Below are positions 1 to 11,114 of a stretch of DNA of 64,000 bases, in pieces (position 1 is the stretch's first letter; each line of letters starts with the position of its first letter). Source of the stretch: Laburnicola sp. R22_1 (Eukaryota > Ascomycota > Dothideomycetes > Pleosporales > Didymosphaeriaceae). Location of the stretch: contig JACONQ010000011.1 of the NCBI GenBank assembly GCA_014281115.1, positions 1,736,001 to 1,800,000 on the forward strand. The letters run 5' to 3'. The notes below the pieces were generated by a model. That model made no database searches, had not been told where the DNA came from, and was given only the letters and a program-made list of their open reading frames with translations. The position numbers were made by a program, and so were the translations under genes.

Positions 1-1145
1 CATTTTTAAGTAAGAAATATATAATTTTACTATTATTAGATAGTTTTTATAAAAACATTATAACTAAGTATAAATTATTATTAAACTAGGGAGGCTATGC
101 TACGCACGGCCTTTTACGCAGTAAAATTAATGACCGCAAGGGGCTAAGTACGTGGCTGATGATTAGACATCTACGCTTGCCAGTTCCCGAAGCACTTATG
201 CACCGAATATTCTAGAAGGATCCTTCCGGGTCCAACTCCTCCCCCAGTCCTTTATCATACACAACTCGATCATCACGAAGACGCGAGGCCGTAAAGGGCT
301 TCGTGCCATGCAGCTTCAAGGCTACGCCGCATGCAAAGGCGTATGCAAATGTGCTAGAGTTGAGCCTCAATCCTGGGGAGGTGGAGTGCTGGCGCTAGTC
401 GCGCCTTGAATCCGTTCTCGATCGGTTCATCGTTGAGAGGCTCTGAAAGTGAAGCGTTTGTCTCATCTTGCGATGCAGTTGAGCCTACCTTAGGTAGTGT
501 TGATAGATTGGTCGCCGTATCGCCCCGGGTAGTACGACGTCTCGCTAAGACCGTAGCTGGCGCTCCGGTTGCATCCCCAGTATCCTCGAGATCTCGCATT
601 GGCAACGTCTGCTCCACAGTGTCACACGTGGTCATCCTTGAGCTCGACAGGACGCTAGGACGGATGTGGCATCGGCGCGGACCGCCACCACGTGTGACTT
701 TGGATCCGGCGACCTTATTCCAGGGCGTGAAAGGCGGTAGGACGGCCACATCACCTTGAGCCCCGTCGTAAAGGGTCACGACTGACGCATCTCTCCACCG
801 GCGATAATTTGTTCCCTCCCTTGATGCACGAATGGGATGCATACCGCGACTTCTTGCGCCAGTTTCGGGGAGCGCCGAGGAGCCCGGAATCCGAAGACGA
901 CAACGCTGTGCACAGATCATGATCTGAGCTCATGGGCCGACTACGGCTTCGGTTCTGACAAGCTAGCTTGAACAAAGTGACATATCCATCGCCCTCACCC
1001 GCTGCTTTGTTCCTTCCCCTGGCGAGCTGATGCAGGCCGTTATAACTTAAAGACCACGAGAGATTCGCGCTAGTATCACAACGTACTGCGCAGCCAACCA
1101 CCACCACATTCCCGATCAGAAACACACATTGCACTCACCGTCGAG
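1..1145. other. AT-rich edge and region without a recognised gene
   Basis: The first 90 or so bases are strongly AT-rich and look like the margin of a mutated repeat. The rest has ordinary composition. Two overlapping opposite ORFs (354-920 minus, 188 codons; 406-759 plus, 117 codons) have no recognisable domain and lie on top of each other, so I do not call either as a gene. The last part is the promoter and leader of the bZIP gene that starts at 1146. Confidence 0.5.
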
Positions 1146-2303
1146 ATGCATGCCATAGACGCAGACGCCTGGCGAGATGTGAGCGATTCACAGGATAGAA
1201 AGAAGATCCAGAACCGATTAGCACAGCGAAGACGCCGTAAGTCAAAGTCATAGTGGCCCCCACCTGTCAGCGCAAATCTGATCATTGTAGGGCAACGTTT
1301 AAAGATGACTGAAGGTATGGAGGAGCGTACATCTACCCAACCACCCAGTCTTACAATGAGCGAGTCAAGTAGGAGGTCAGTCGTCCCTTCTTCTACACTC
1401 GTTTCTGTCCCAAAGCTCACCATGTGGGCCAGCCCTCAATCCCCATCACAGCTCAAGGCAGAGCAAGCCGCACACGAACAATGGAGCATACAGGATGGCG
1501 ACCGATTTTTCATGTCGCCAGAGCTGGACTTAGACGCTCTGGTCGACCCATCACTCTTCCATAATGGTTCACCGGAATCATACCCTTTTCCTCTCTCAGA
1601 CTTCAACAACTTTATGGCATCGTCGAATCCATCACCCGCATCACACCACCAAGCAAGATCAATAGCCGAAGGCTACATCACGCCAGATTCTATTTCACAA
1701 ACCAGCAGTACCCGACAAGGGTTCCCTTCGGCCGAAGGACTCCATGACGTCCACCAACGGATCTCACGATTACGAGAAAACTTAGCGGGACCTCCCATCC
1801 AAGCCACTGGCTCACAAACGGACGGTGTACGATTCAACCACATATTCAAAGCCATGACGGCCGCAGGGTTTCAGAACTTCGACGAAATGGCAGCAGCGTA
1901 CTACACAACGGACTTCGCTCGATCATCAGCCGCATACGACATGCAACGCCAAAGCCGACTTCGGCACCTCCGGACATTCCTCTCATCCATCAAGTCAGAC
2001 GCCCAATCCTGGGGAGCGCGAGAACGCCGCGGCTGGACCGAAGAAATCGTCGCCGCAGCCGAGGAATTTCTCACCAACGAAGTCCAGCGCCTCCTCGAGG
2101 CCATGCGCAACGGCAACGTAGAAGGCATGAAGGAGATGGAGAACAGCCCGCAGGCACAGGCTGCGTTTTTCCAAGAGCTTCTTCCGGATCTGTGGTCGCT
2201 TTTGACGCAGATTGTGGCTACGTCGGGGCTGGAGCAGCCGTATTCGTCCAAAGTGGTGCTTTCCGCGGTGCAGGTTTTGCTGGGTTTTGGGTCGCTGCGT
2301 TAG
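1146..2303 (+). CDS. bZIP transcription factor
   Basis: Two exons (1146-1236 and 1291-2303) joined across a 54-base GTAAGT...TAG intron give 367 residues. The intron interrupts the DNA-binding region. The spliced basic region at about residues 18-35 reads RKKIQNRLAQRRRRQR, which fits the fungal bZIP pattern (asparagine, alanine and arginine at the usual DNA-contact positions). The leucine zipper after it is weak or short. The rest is Ser/Pro/Gln-rich followed by a predicted helical C-terminal half with no family name that I recognise. Expected role: nuclear DNA-binding regulator; target genes unknown. An unspliced reading would start at the internal ATG at 1305 and lose the basic region, so the spliced model is preferred. 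No partner gene is adjacent. Confidence 0.8.
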
Positions 2304-4888
2304 AAACTGTTGCGTTGGTGTAATGGAACTCTTTTTTTTTATACCATTCTTGCGTTGACAAGACTGATGACTTTATGGAATATGTATATATATTCGTGTA
2401 CGTGTATCCCTCTTGGTCACCGTTGACGAAACGCAAGGCATGAGTTGTTACAGATTTGGACGCGGATAAAGCATCGCGCTGTACTCTCGGCGAAAAAAGG
2501 GCATCTATCGTCTTACTAGCTAGATGTACACAAATCAGTCAAGCGCCATAGTATTCATAGATGACGATTCGATTTGAACTTTGCTCACCTCACCAAATTG
2601 CCCGCTTCGCCATGGACGGCGCAGCTGCATCTGACTGCTGTTTCACCAGCTAGTGCTTATGACGTCATATTCCGCCTGACACGCTGACACCCGTGGACGA
2701 CACCATGACTGGATATTCGGGGAACACGTCCTCACGCCCGCAGGCACTGCGCATTCACACCACGGTGAACGCCGCATAGTACCGGGTCTTTTTGCAGCTC
2801 GGCCGCTTATGGTGCTGAGTTGGAGGGCCTGCGCGGCTGTGTGTGGTGTCGGTGCTTTTGGAGGTGAGGTGATGTCCGGAGAGCGGCGTCGGGCCGAAGT
2901 GGTGCGCGCGGTGTGCTGTGGCAGTTTGGAAGTCAGGTGACGCTGCACCACTCTTTTCTTACTTTTTGGATGTTGCGTTGAGTGTTTTGGTTGAAGAGTT
3001 TTTGTCTTATGGTGTCGGTGGGCGATGAGAGAACGGATAGGTATGCTCGGATGGAATTGTGTGGCGTTTCGTGGTGATGGGAGGAATTTCTTGTGGCCTG
3101 GTTGGATTCTAGATGAATGGAGTCGTGGACATGTTGCGGCTGCGTCGATGTTGTTTCTCTGTTGATCGATGCTGGTTATCGAGTACATTATACATACCAC
3201 TTCGAACTTCCAAACTCCTTTCAAGTAATCGCTCCGGCGCGCTCCATGTGGTACCCAGTATAATAATACTGCGAGGAAACTCTGAAAAAGCAGAAGTCCT
3301 CAAACTCTATATATCTATACAATCTTGCAGGGCGCAGAATCATATACACATCACCCGGACCCATTCCCACGGTCATACACCCGTAGCGCTGAAGCACAGA
3401 TGCGGAACAGACTCTTCAACGTGCTGTCAAGTCCATGGATGGACGCAGCCTCGTCCGTCCCACCCGCTAACCTAACTCGGCCAGTGAGTTGCTCGAATAG
3501 GTGATGCCGGGCGTCCGTGGACGGATGTGATACGGACTCGATGGTGATATTGTGACTGTCAGAGCGGGGAGTGGTTGCAGATTTATTGGTTTGAACATGT
3601 CATGTCCGTGGGTGAGTATATAGGTTTTTCCTTTTTTTTCCATTTTGCGACGCACGGGGATAAATGAGGAAGGAGGGAATGGTAGCGGGCCTTGCTGAAG
3701 ATAGTCATGTTCTGTGAAGTTGCTAAGATTAGTGCTACGATTCCCAGGTGCCGTTGTGAAGAAAACGTTCGAAGCAGAGTATGGAGTCACTTGTGAGAAA
3801 TAAAAATTACTTTTGAAGTGAAAAGGATACCCATCAATTGATACCTAGAGCACAGACCATGCAAGATTCTTACATGCTGAGATCAGTGGATACATGACTG
3901 TTAGCCTGTCCGTGGGAACACACGGGCAGTTTTCACCCTTTCGAAAGAATGTCTCGTGATGGTCATCGAGTGGAGCACTCGTGACATGACTAGATCGAAC
4001 CAATGCCAGCAGGTGACACGGAGACACTAAACCATTGTCATTGCATTGATCCGAGGGTGGTGGATGTAGTACGACAGGTACTCCGTATGTAGATTCCCTG
4101 GAAGTAAGTATGTTGCAATGCGAGTTGCTACCGTCATAATCCACGCAAATCCGGAGACGCTCCCGTGTCGCCGTTTCGGCGAGCGCTGTATTTATCGCCT
4201 ATGCTCGACATTCGCAGGCTCTTCAATACAGCAGGGGGTCTCCTGGCTGCCCCCCCCATAATTGTACTCATGCACATATAACTGTTGACCAACTCTCTGG
4301 ACCCTAGGATCAAGGCAGTCGGTACTGCAATATGTGGCGCAGCTGTGGAATGTACGGAAAATACAACGACAGTGGAAGGGCTCTGCAATAGAGTGATCTA
4401 GTTTCCATCCTAAGGTGGTCAACTACCTGAACTCGCTGCTGAGAAATAGAGGTTAGTTATCTAAAATATACAAGCCAACGATTTACCTTCGGTGTGTGAC
4501 ACGATAGGGACCGAACTCTAGATCTGACGTTACATCTACCACGTCTTGCATTGCACCTTGGTGATTCGCTGGCACGACCGAAAACTCTAGTGAAGATGTC
4601 AAAGGCACCTCGGCGTTTGATGCTCCAAACGCATTCGTGCACTTTTCTGGCATTTGTTGTGCAGGTAACTACGCTGAGGCGCTCTTTCCTTTCTCGACCG
4701 GAAATTACTCAGCACCACCTTCACTCTCACCGCTCACCGCTCACCGCTCACCACTCACTGCCACACCAGTGCGTTTTTTAAGCGAGTCTTGGCCTGATAT
4801 TTATCCCCTCCCTCACGACTGGTTGTCCACAACAGTTACTTTTCGAGAGCCGCGTCTGTCTATTGACGCCCGCGACAATCCTCTCACC
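2304..4888. other. Long intergenic stretch, no supported gene
   Basis: About 2.6 kb between the bZIP gene and the coiled-coil gene. The first part is T-rich 3' UTR-like sequence. Several ORFs of 60-190 codons occur on both strands (for example 2643-3224 minus), but they overlap, have biased composition and show no domain. A short run of 7-base CTCACCG repeats (about 4723-4759) lies in the likely promoter of the next gene. Confidence 0.5.
4723..4759. repeat. CTCACCG tandem repeat
   Basis: Four to five copies of a 7-base unit related to CTCACCG, the last ones imperfect, sit about 130 bases before the proposed start of the coiled-coil gene. No function can be inferred. Confidence 0.6.
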
Positions 4889-6431
4889 ATGCGTAAGTCT
4901 ATCTCACGCCAATGAGTACCAACTAACCCACTTTCTTGATAGCCGGTCGCCATATGCTTCTAAGTGCAGCGCAACGTCTGAAACCTTATGCCATGACCTC
5001 TCCGAATGCGCTCTCTAATGTCAACCACGAGGGCGGGGAAGGTGAAGCAATCGAGATCATTAGTCTGCTCTCACCTGAGCCTGAACAGCTTCCAACACCC
5101 AGAAACGCCTTTTTGCTTCAGGCTACAACTGGTGCAAAGCACCAACACCCTGGACATGAAGAGGTCGAACCGACGGTCTCAAAGCGACACCGCACCGCGA
5201 CTGGTCCCGCTTGTGATCCCTTTGTCACCGCAATCAATGATGCGGTTGGGCAGTACCAGGAAAAGGGCGAGGCAGAGAAGCTGCCGCTTTTGCAAGAGAT
5301 CGACAACCTACGAGCACAGCTAGAGAAGAGAAACAGTGGGCCATCGGCACGCGGACTGGGACTTGGTTCACATATCGACGCTAATCAAACTTACATCAAT
5401 ACCATAGTCGTCGAAACGGACCACCTCAGGTCTCAGGTCGCAGCGCTTATAACTGAAAAAACCGTCCTCAAAGCAACTGCTCGTTTGAAAGACGATGAGC
5501 TTCGCAAATGCGAAGACAGGCTTAGTTCTATCGCTGTAGAGCAGAAGAAACTTCGGAGTGAGTATGAGATTTTGGCCAGAGGCACGGAAAGAGTGTCTAG
5601 ACTCTCCGCGAGCTTTATATGAAATAAGAACAGACGCATAGACAAGAGAAAGAGAACCTGCGAAAAGACATGGAAGAAACACAGAAAGAGATTCACGCAT
5701 CGCATACACTCAAGATTGCCAATCTTAACAAGAAACATTCGAGTATCCGTGCCAAGTACGAGGCAGCAAGTCGGGAGATCATGGGGGGCATTCCCAAACG
5801 TCCTGCTCGGATGCATAGGCAGGAGAAGAAGTTACACAAGCGGCTAAAGTCACAATCAAAACGTTTTCTGAACGTACTCAATCAGCTACACGCAGCAAAC
5901 AATCAAATTTCAAAGCTAGAGGCTAAATCAAAGTCCCCCATAGATCAGCTACAGAAAGCAAACAAACGGATTGCAAAGCTGGAGGCTGGATCAAAATCCC
6001 TCGCGGATCAGCTACACGCAGCAAACAGCCAGATTGCGAAGCTCGAGGCGGAAGCAAAGTCTCTCACGGATCAGCTCACGACAGCACTGAAAACAGCAGA
6101 TCTAATAACGCTATCGAGAGACGACTGGAAGTATTGGGCCAAGTACTACGACACGGAGCGCCTTACACTGGTAGTTTCACAGGATCTTAAAGCTCGGCTC
6201 GCAGCTCAAGAAAGAATTACGAGCGAAGCTACAGTCGCCAAGGACAACTGGCACAGACGTGCTAAAGCAATGTACGCAAAATACAAGAGCATCTACGAGA
6301 AAAACGAAAAGCTGTTCTCGAAAATGAAATCAGCCATGCAAGCTGGCTCTTTTGATGGGATAAGCAGGAAGAATCAGAAAATTCTCGATGAGTTGAAGAG
6401 TCCCGCCTTGAAGAGATTGCCTTATTACTAG
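4889..6431 (+). CDS. Coiled-coil protein with a three-copy internal repeat
   Basis: The proposed model has three exons: a 4-base first exon carrying only ATG plus one base (4889-4892), then 4943-5557 and about 5629-6431, giving about 473 residues. The second intron starts with GTGAGT at 5558. Its acceptor is not certain, but one near 5628 keeps frame and removes the stop at 5620-5622. From residue 100 or so onward the protein is rich in Glu, Lys, Gln and Leu with heptad character, a long coiled coil. Three back-to-back 21-residue units (QLHAANxQIxKLEAxxKSLxD) lie at 5883-6071. No enzyme motif is visible, so a structural or scaffold role is only a guess. Translation could also begin at the ATG at 4954 without the first intron. 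Confidence 0.65.
5883..6071 (+). repeat. Three 63-base coding repeats
   Basis: Three exactly 63-base units start at 5883, 5946 and 6009, each encoding 21 residues of the coiled coil. Period and frame are perfect. Differences between copies are scattered substitutions, so the duplication is not recent. Confidence 0.85.
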
Positions 6432-7244
6432 GCGGACTCTGACTCTTATTTTGGAAGACACATTTTGCGTTGCAGAGTATGAGAAGTCAGTCTTATGGGC
6501 TGGAGACTCTTGAGAGGCTTTTGTGGGTGCTGGATGCTGGAACGATTTCAATGCTCGGTTCCTCATAGTCGCGTTAGCTTTCTCCAGAGGGCCTACAGTA
6601 GGTATGCCCAACCAGCTCGATAGCATAGGCCAACCATCCAAAGAAATATGAAAAAGCCTACGAATATAAAACACTTGGACTGCCACTGTACTAAGCGGTA
6701 CAATACACTTAGACCCTACTAATAAACCACTTGGTTATATCTAGACCCGTTTCTTCCACCTCCATGAACTCTTTTATATATAAACAACCTACACCAACTA
6801 TCTAGCGACAACAGCCCTACGTCCCCACCCCTACACTCATCACTTACACCTAATTAATTCCTCTTATTCATTCATTCATATCCATTTATAGTCAGACTTA
6901 ACCTTGTACAGATTATGAGCTAAACCCTCGCCCACCCTCAACCTCACTAACCTCTCCAACCTAACCTAACTAGGCCAAAAAACGACACACAGCGCCTTAA
7001 TCCTCGACACTGCTATACGTCCCTAAGAAAGTCAAAGAAGCGCGCAAATATCGCTGCAAACAGCCACGCAGATGAAGAAAGGACAGTACGTCCGAGAAGT
7101 GGAGTAGATGCAGAATTAACCAGACTGCGCAGATCCAATAATCTAAACCTCAAACAAGCAACACAAGACGATACAAACCCCAAACCAGCACAATTCAACT
7201 CCAAACCCCCCATCAGCTAAACAGACATGACTAAAACACAAACA
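6432..7244. other. Intergenic, convergent 3' ends
   Basis: About 800 bases between the 3' end of the coiled-coil gene and the 3' end of the STK19-like gene on the other strand. AT-rich in the middle. No supported gene. Confidence 0.5.
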
Positions 7245-8485
7245 TCACACAACCCTCACCCCCATCCCCACACACCCCGTCTCAAACACCTCCACCAACC
7301 CCGCCCCCACACACTCCTCCAAAACCCACTCAAACCGCACCCCAAAAAACGCCTTCCACTTCTTCGTCCGCCCCGGCAGTATACCCGCAAACTCGCCTCT
7401 CGCTCGCTTTTTCTCGGCTACGTCTTCCGTGCTCGCGATGCCGCCGTCCCACCGCTCTCGTAGTACGCTGAGCGGCGCTTCTTTGTACTTTGTTTTCTTG
7501 AGGAGACTGAGGAGGTGTGCGCGGGCGTCGACGAGGAGCTTGATGTGGGGGCCTGTGTCGGGGAGGGAGAAAGTATACGAGGTTGTTGAGGGGGTGTGTT
7601 GGCCGGGGATGCCGCCGAAGATGCGTTGGGCTGCTGAGGGGTCGCCTACTGCGCCGGGGGATCCGGCTGCGTGACGGGATCCGGCGGCTGAGAGGAAGGA
7701 GAGACTGCCTTTGGTGGGGGATGCGAAGGAGGGGGAGTGGGTGGGTGGGGTGGTGGTTATGGTGAGGAAGCCGGCGGCTGTTAGGGCGGAGATCTCGGGT
7801 GGTGTGAAGGCGGTGCTTGGGATGGTTGAGGAGGTTGGGTTGGCGGTAATGATGGAGAGATATTTTGCTGGGTTGGGGTGAGTATGTGTATGGATATTCA
7901 GAGGAGACTAGAACAAAGACGGCTTACATTGTAGGTCGGCCGAAAGATTCGAATCTGACCGTACTAGGCGCTCCCACTCTCGCGCATAGAAACAATTCCA
8001 TCTCCCACGGCGGCTGCACCCACACCTCGGTTCGGTATCGTCACTCTTCTCAGGACACCAGCCCGTGCGAGTTCCACGATCTCGCGCTCTGTCTTCGTGG
8101 GTGACGTTCCCAAAGCATCGATATGAGCTATCGTGACGATGGGCGGCAACGCTCTGTGAAAGTTCAAAACCTCAGCAATCCGCGTCGAATTCATACCCGC
8201 GTTCTTCTCCGGAATGTCGCTGAACATGCTGTTACGGATGTACTCCATGTACTGCGGCACATGACGAAAATTGAGATGGGCTGCAAGCGAGGCAATCACG
8301 CCTGTGTCGTCGAGCCTCTCGTCCTCCTCGGCTGGCTCTGTTTTGGCGGACTGTGAAGACTTCCGGCGAAGAAAGGAGGATAGTGGGGATGATGCGGAGC
8401 GTCGAAGGCCTAAGGCTGCCGCGACGCTGGGTTTTCTTGTTTTCGTGATGCGTGATGAACGTGCGGGAGTGGTTTGGAACGACAT
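7245..8485 (-). CDS. STK19-like protein, frameshifted
   Basis: Two exons on the minus strand (8485-7928 and 7867-7245) around a 60-base GTAAGC...CAG intron. The conserved STK19 family (Pfam Stk19) is clear: VTIPNRGVG and GDGIV in exon 1, and KLLVDARAHLLSLL, LRERWDGG, ARGEFAGILPGRTKKWK and WVLEECVGAGLVEVFETG in exon 2. Despite its name, the human protein is now regarded as a nuclear DNA/chromatin-associated factor linked to transcription-coupled repair rather than a proven kinase. The start at 8485 is the first ATG giving the expected basic N-terminus. One lesion: near 7976-7980 two extra bases (a repeated CT on the plus strand) put a stop at 7964-7966. Reading in the shifted frame restores the family sequence up to the intron. 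The gene is divergent from DGAT2 with 452 bases between. Confidence 0.8.
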
Positions 8486-8937
8486 GTCCTTTTCGAATTT
8501 CCTCGCCCTCTGTGCTCTCCCTTTGCTGATGGTTGAAGGAGCCAGACGGAAGTGGCAAACAGCACCATGTAAGCAAATGCGTAAAGGCAACAACAGTGCG
8601 ACTCAGTCCGGCGGCAATAGGGACTCGAAGTGCGGCAAGGTAAGCGAAGTGAGGGCAGTCATTTCAATGGGCGTGAAAGATGCTCTGGAAGTGGCAAACC
8701 AAGGAGCGAAAGGATGGTGGTGTTGCAGCGTACGAGTGCGGCTCGTTGCAGAAGCCGCGGCCCACTCGCCGCTGTGGCACCTGCTGTTTACAGGCCCATA
8801 CCACGCAGGTGCGACCGACGGAAGCTGTGCCCTGGCCAAATGTCAACAAAACACGCCTGTCACGCCATGACCCTGCCCACGCCTCTTCCTCTCACAGCTC
8901 CCTCTCAACAGACTTATTAGCACCTCCATCGCTCGCC
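8486..8937. promoter_or_regulatory. Divergent promoter, STK19-like / DGAT2
   Basis: The 452 bases between two divergent starts presumably hold both promoters. A 13-base direct repeat GGAAGTGGCAAAC occurs at 8548-8560 and 8687-8699. I do not recognise it as a known factor site. Plus-strand ORFs here are read-through of DGAT2 leader sequence. Confidence 0.4.
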
Positions 8938-10554
8938 ATGCCGCCAAATGCCGAGCCATCGCAGCCCGACGAGCGCGCCGCCCACGACCTCCCGCCCAAG
9001 TCGTACGCCGCCGCCGCCGAAGAGGCGCTGGAGAATGAGCCGAACGAGGCGCAATCGCACCAAGGCCAGACGGACGGCGCAGTCGACGACGCAAAAGACG
9101 TCGTTTTGCCCAAGAAACACGACGCCAGACCCAGTGGCACAAAATCGATGCGCATCGTGCCGGCGGAGCCCAAGGCGCCCAAGGACCAGTATGAGCTCGA
9201 GGGCGAGGGCCAGGACAGCAGCCCAAAGAGCCCCACGAGATCGCACCGCCGCAAGGCTTCATTGAAATCCAACGGGTCCATCGGCCGCAAGCATGGCGAA
9301 CAGCTGCAGCACGACCTGTACGAGAAGCACCGGGATGGGCAAGGCGAGCTCTTGACCAGCGTCAAGCCCGCGGACCGGTTCGAGCGCAAGACGCGGACAC
9401 ACCTGCAGCCAATGGCCAAGAACGCAGGGCTCAAGTCCGGGCGGCAGGCGGGCGAGGGATGGCATAGGAGCAAGTACGTTGTATACCACGTCCCGTCGCG
9501 ACACGCACGCCTACTTGAACACGGCTAACAGGCGCACAGGATCCGCTTCGCACCGCTTAATGTGCCGCTGCAGCGCCGCCTGCAGACGCTCGCCGTCCTC
9601 ACGCACACGCTTAGCATCGCCGGCCTCGTCTCCATCTTCTTCTTCCTCTGCGCCATCCCCATTCTGTGGCCCGTACTTCTCCCATATCTCCTCTACGTCC
9701 TCTTCTCCAATGCCAGCCAGTCCGGCGAACTCTCGTTCCGCAGCGAGTGGGCTCGTCGTTCCAAACTGTGGTCGCTCTTCGCCTCCTACTTCCCCGCCCG
9801 ACTCCATCGCTCCCAGGAGCTAGAGCCGACGCGCAAGTACGTCTTTGGATACCACCCACACGGCATCATCTCGCACGGTGCCTTTGCCGCTTTCGCTACG
9901 GAAGCGCTCGGCTTCTCGCAGCTGTTTCCCGGCATCACAAACACTCTGTTGACCCTGGACGGCAACTTCAAGCTGCCTCTCTACCGCGAATATGCGCTGC
10001 GCCTGGGCTTGGCATCTGTGTCTCGTGAGTCATGCGAGAACATACTCAGCAAGGGCGGACGAGACGGAGAAGGCATGGGCCGCGCCATTACCATTGTCAT
10101 CGGGGGTGCGCGCGAGTCTCTCGAGTCGAAGCCCGGCTCCTTGCGTCTCGTCATTCGCCGTCGTCAAGGCTTTGTGAAACTAGCGATTAGAATGGGCGCC
10201 GACCTCGTCCCTGTCATCGGCTTTGGCGAGAACGAAATCTACGAGCAATTGGATCCACATGCGCACCCTTATATCAACAAGTTTCAGCTGTGGGTGAAGA
10301 AAGCTATGGGTTGGACAGTGCCACTATTCCACGCTCGAGGCATCTTCAACTACGACGTCGGCATGATGCCTTACCGACGGCCTTTGAACATCGTCGTCGG
10401 TCGCCCGATCCGCGTTGAGAAGGCGCAACATCCCGACAAGGAGTATGTCGAGAAGGTGCATGAGGAGTACATCAACGAGCTTGTGCGCCTATGGAACGAC
10501 CACAAGGACCAGTTCGCCAAGGAGCGTACTGAGGAGTTGAAGATCATCGAGTGA
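8938..10554 (+). CDS. DGA1: Diacylglycerol O-acyltransferase, DGAT2 family
   Basis: Two exons (8938-9473, 9540-10554) with a 66-base intron give 516 residues. Transfers an acyl group from acyl-CoA to diacylglycerol, the last step of triacylglycerol synthesis, at the ER and lipid droplet. Residues 1-178 are a charged, low-complexity extension rich in Ser, Pro, Lys and Glu, longer than in yeast Dga1. A hydrophobic hairpin follows at about residues 197-235. The family active-site signature HPHG is at about residues 284-287 (YHPHGIISHGAF), followed by the conserved blocks GGARESL, RQGFVKLAIRMGADLVPV and FGENE. Start chosen because the ATG opens the long frame spliced into the catalytic exon; acceptor 9539 is the only one keeping frame. 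No lesion seen. Confidence 0.93.
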
Positions 10555-11114
10555 TTGCATTCTTTTTGGAGGCGGCTCGCTGGTTTGGATGGCTCATTGC
10601 GGTGTTCATAGACTTAGACTGATGTGGATGCTTGTATTGTTATTTGTGTTTCGTTGCGGGCATAGGAGGGGGTATCGGGGTGGCTGTAACGGGCCATGAC
10701 TAGTCAAATGTTGTGTAGGATGCAATGCAATAGTACTATTGACGGCCTGTTGTGTTGTTGTCTCATGCATGCAGTAAGAGAAAACACTGTGAAGGGCGGC
10801 GTGGGGAAGGGCGTTGTTACTTTCCTAATTCGTCCTGATTATTGAGTCAGCGGGTAGCTGCGATGACGATTGGATGGCGTTTACTCGTGGAGTCTTGGCT
10901 TGTAGGAATTTTAGTTCAGCCATAGGTTTGTTGGGATTCCAAGGTTTGCTGTATAAAGTAAGGCCTGGACTGGCTTTCTGTGTGGAATTGTTGTTGGGCT
11001 GTGTATTTAACGCTTGTGTGATTTATTTTTTATCTTTTGTGAGAGAGGAATTTCTCTCTTAAGGTTGTGAGAGACCTACGATTGTTGGTAGAGGCTCATT
11101 AACTAACCAACGCG
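10555..11114. other. Intergenic
   Basis: 560 bases with T/G-rich 3' UTR-like sequence and the promoter of the MFS gene. No gene or repeat recognised. Confidence 0.5.

Noticed and set aside
354..920. 188-codon minus ORF at the left edge
   Set aside because: Has a real ATG but no domain, overlaps an opposite ORF, and nothing supports expression.
2643..3224. 193-codon minus ORF
   Set aside because: His/Ser/Pro-biased composition, overlaps other ORFs, no promoter or domain evidence.
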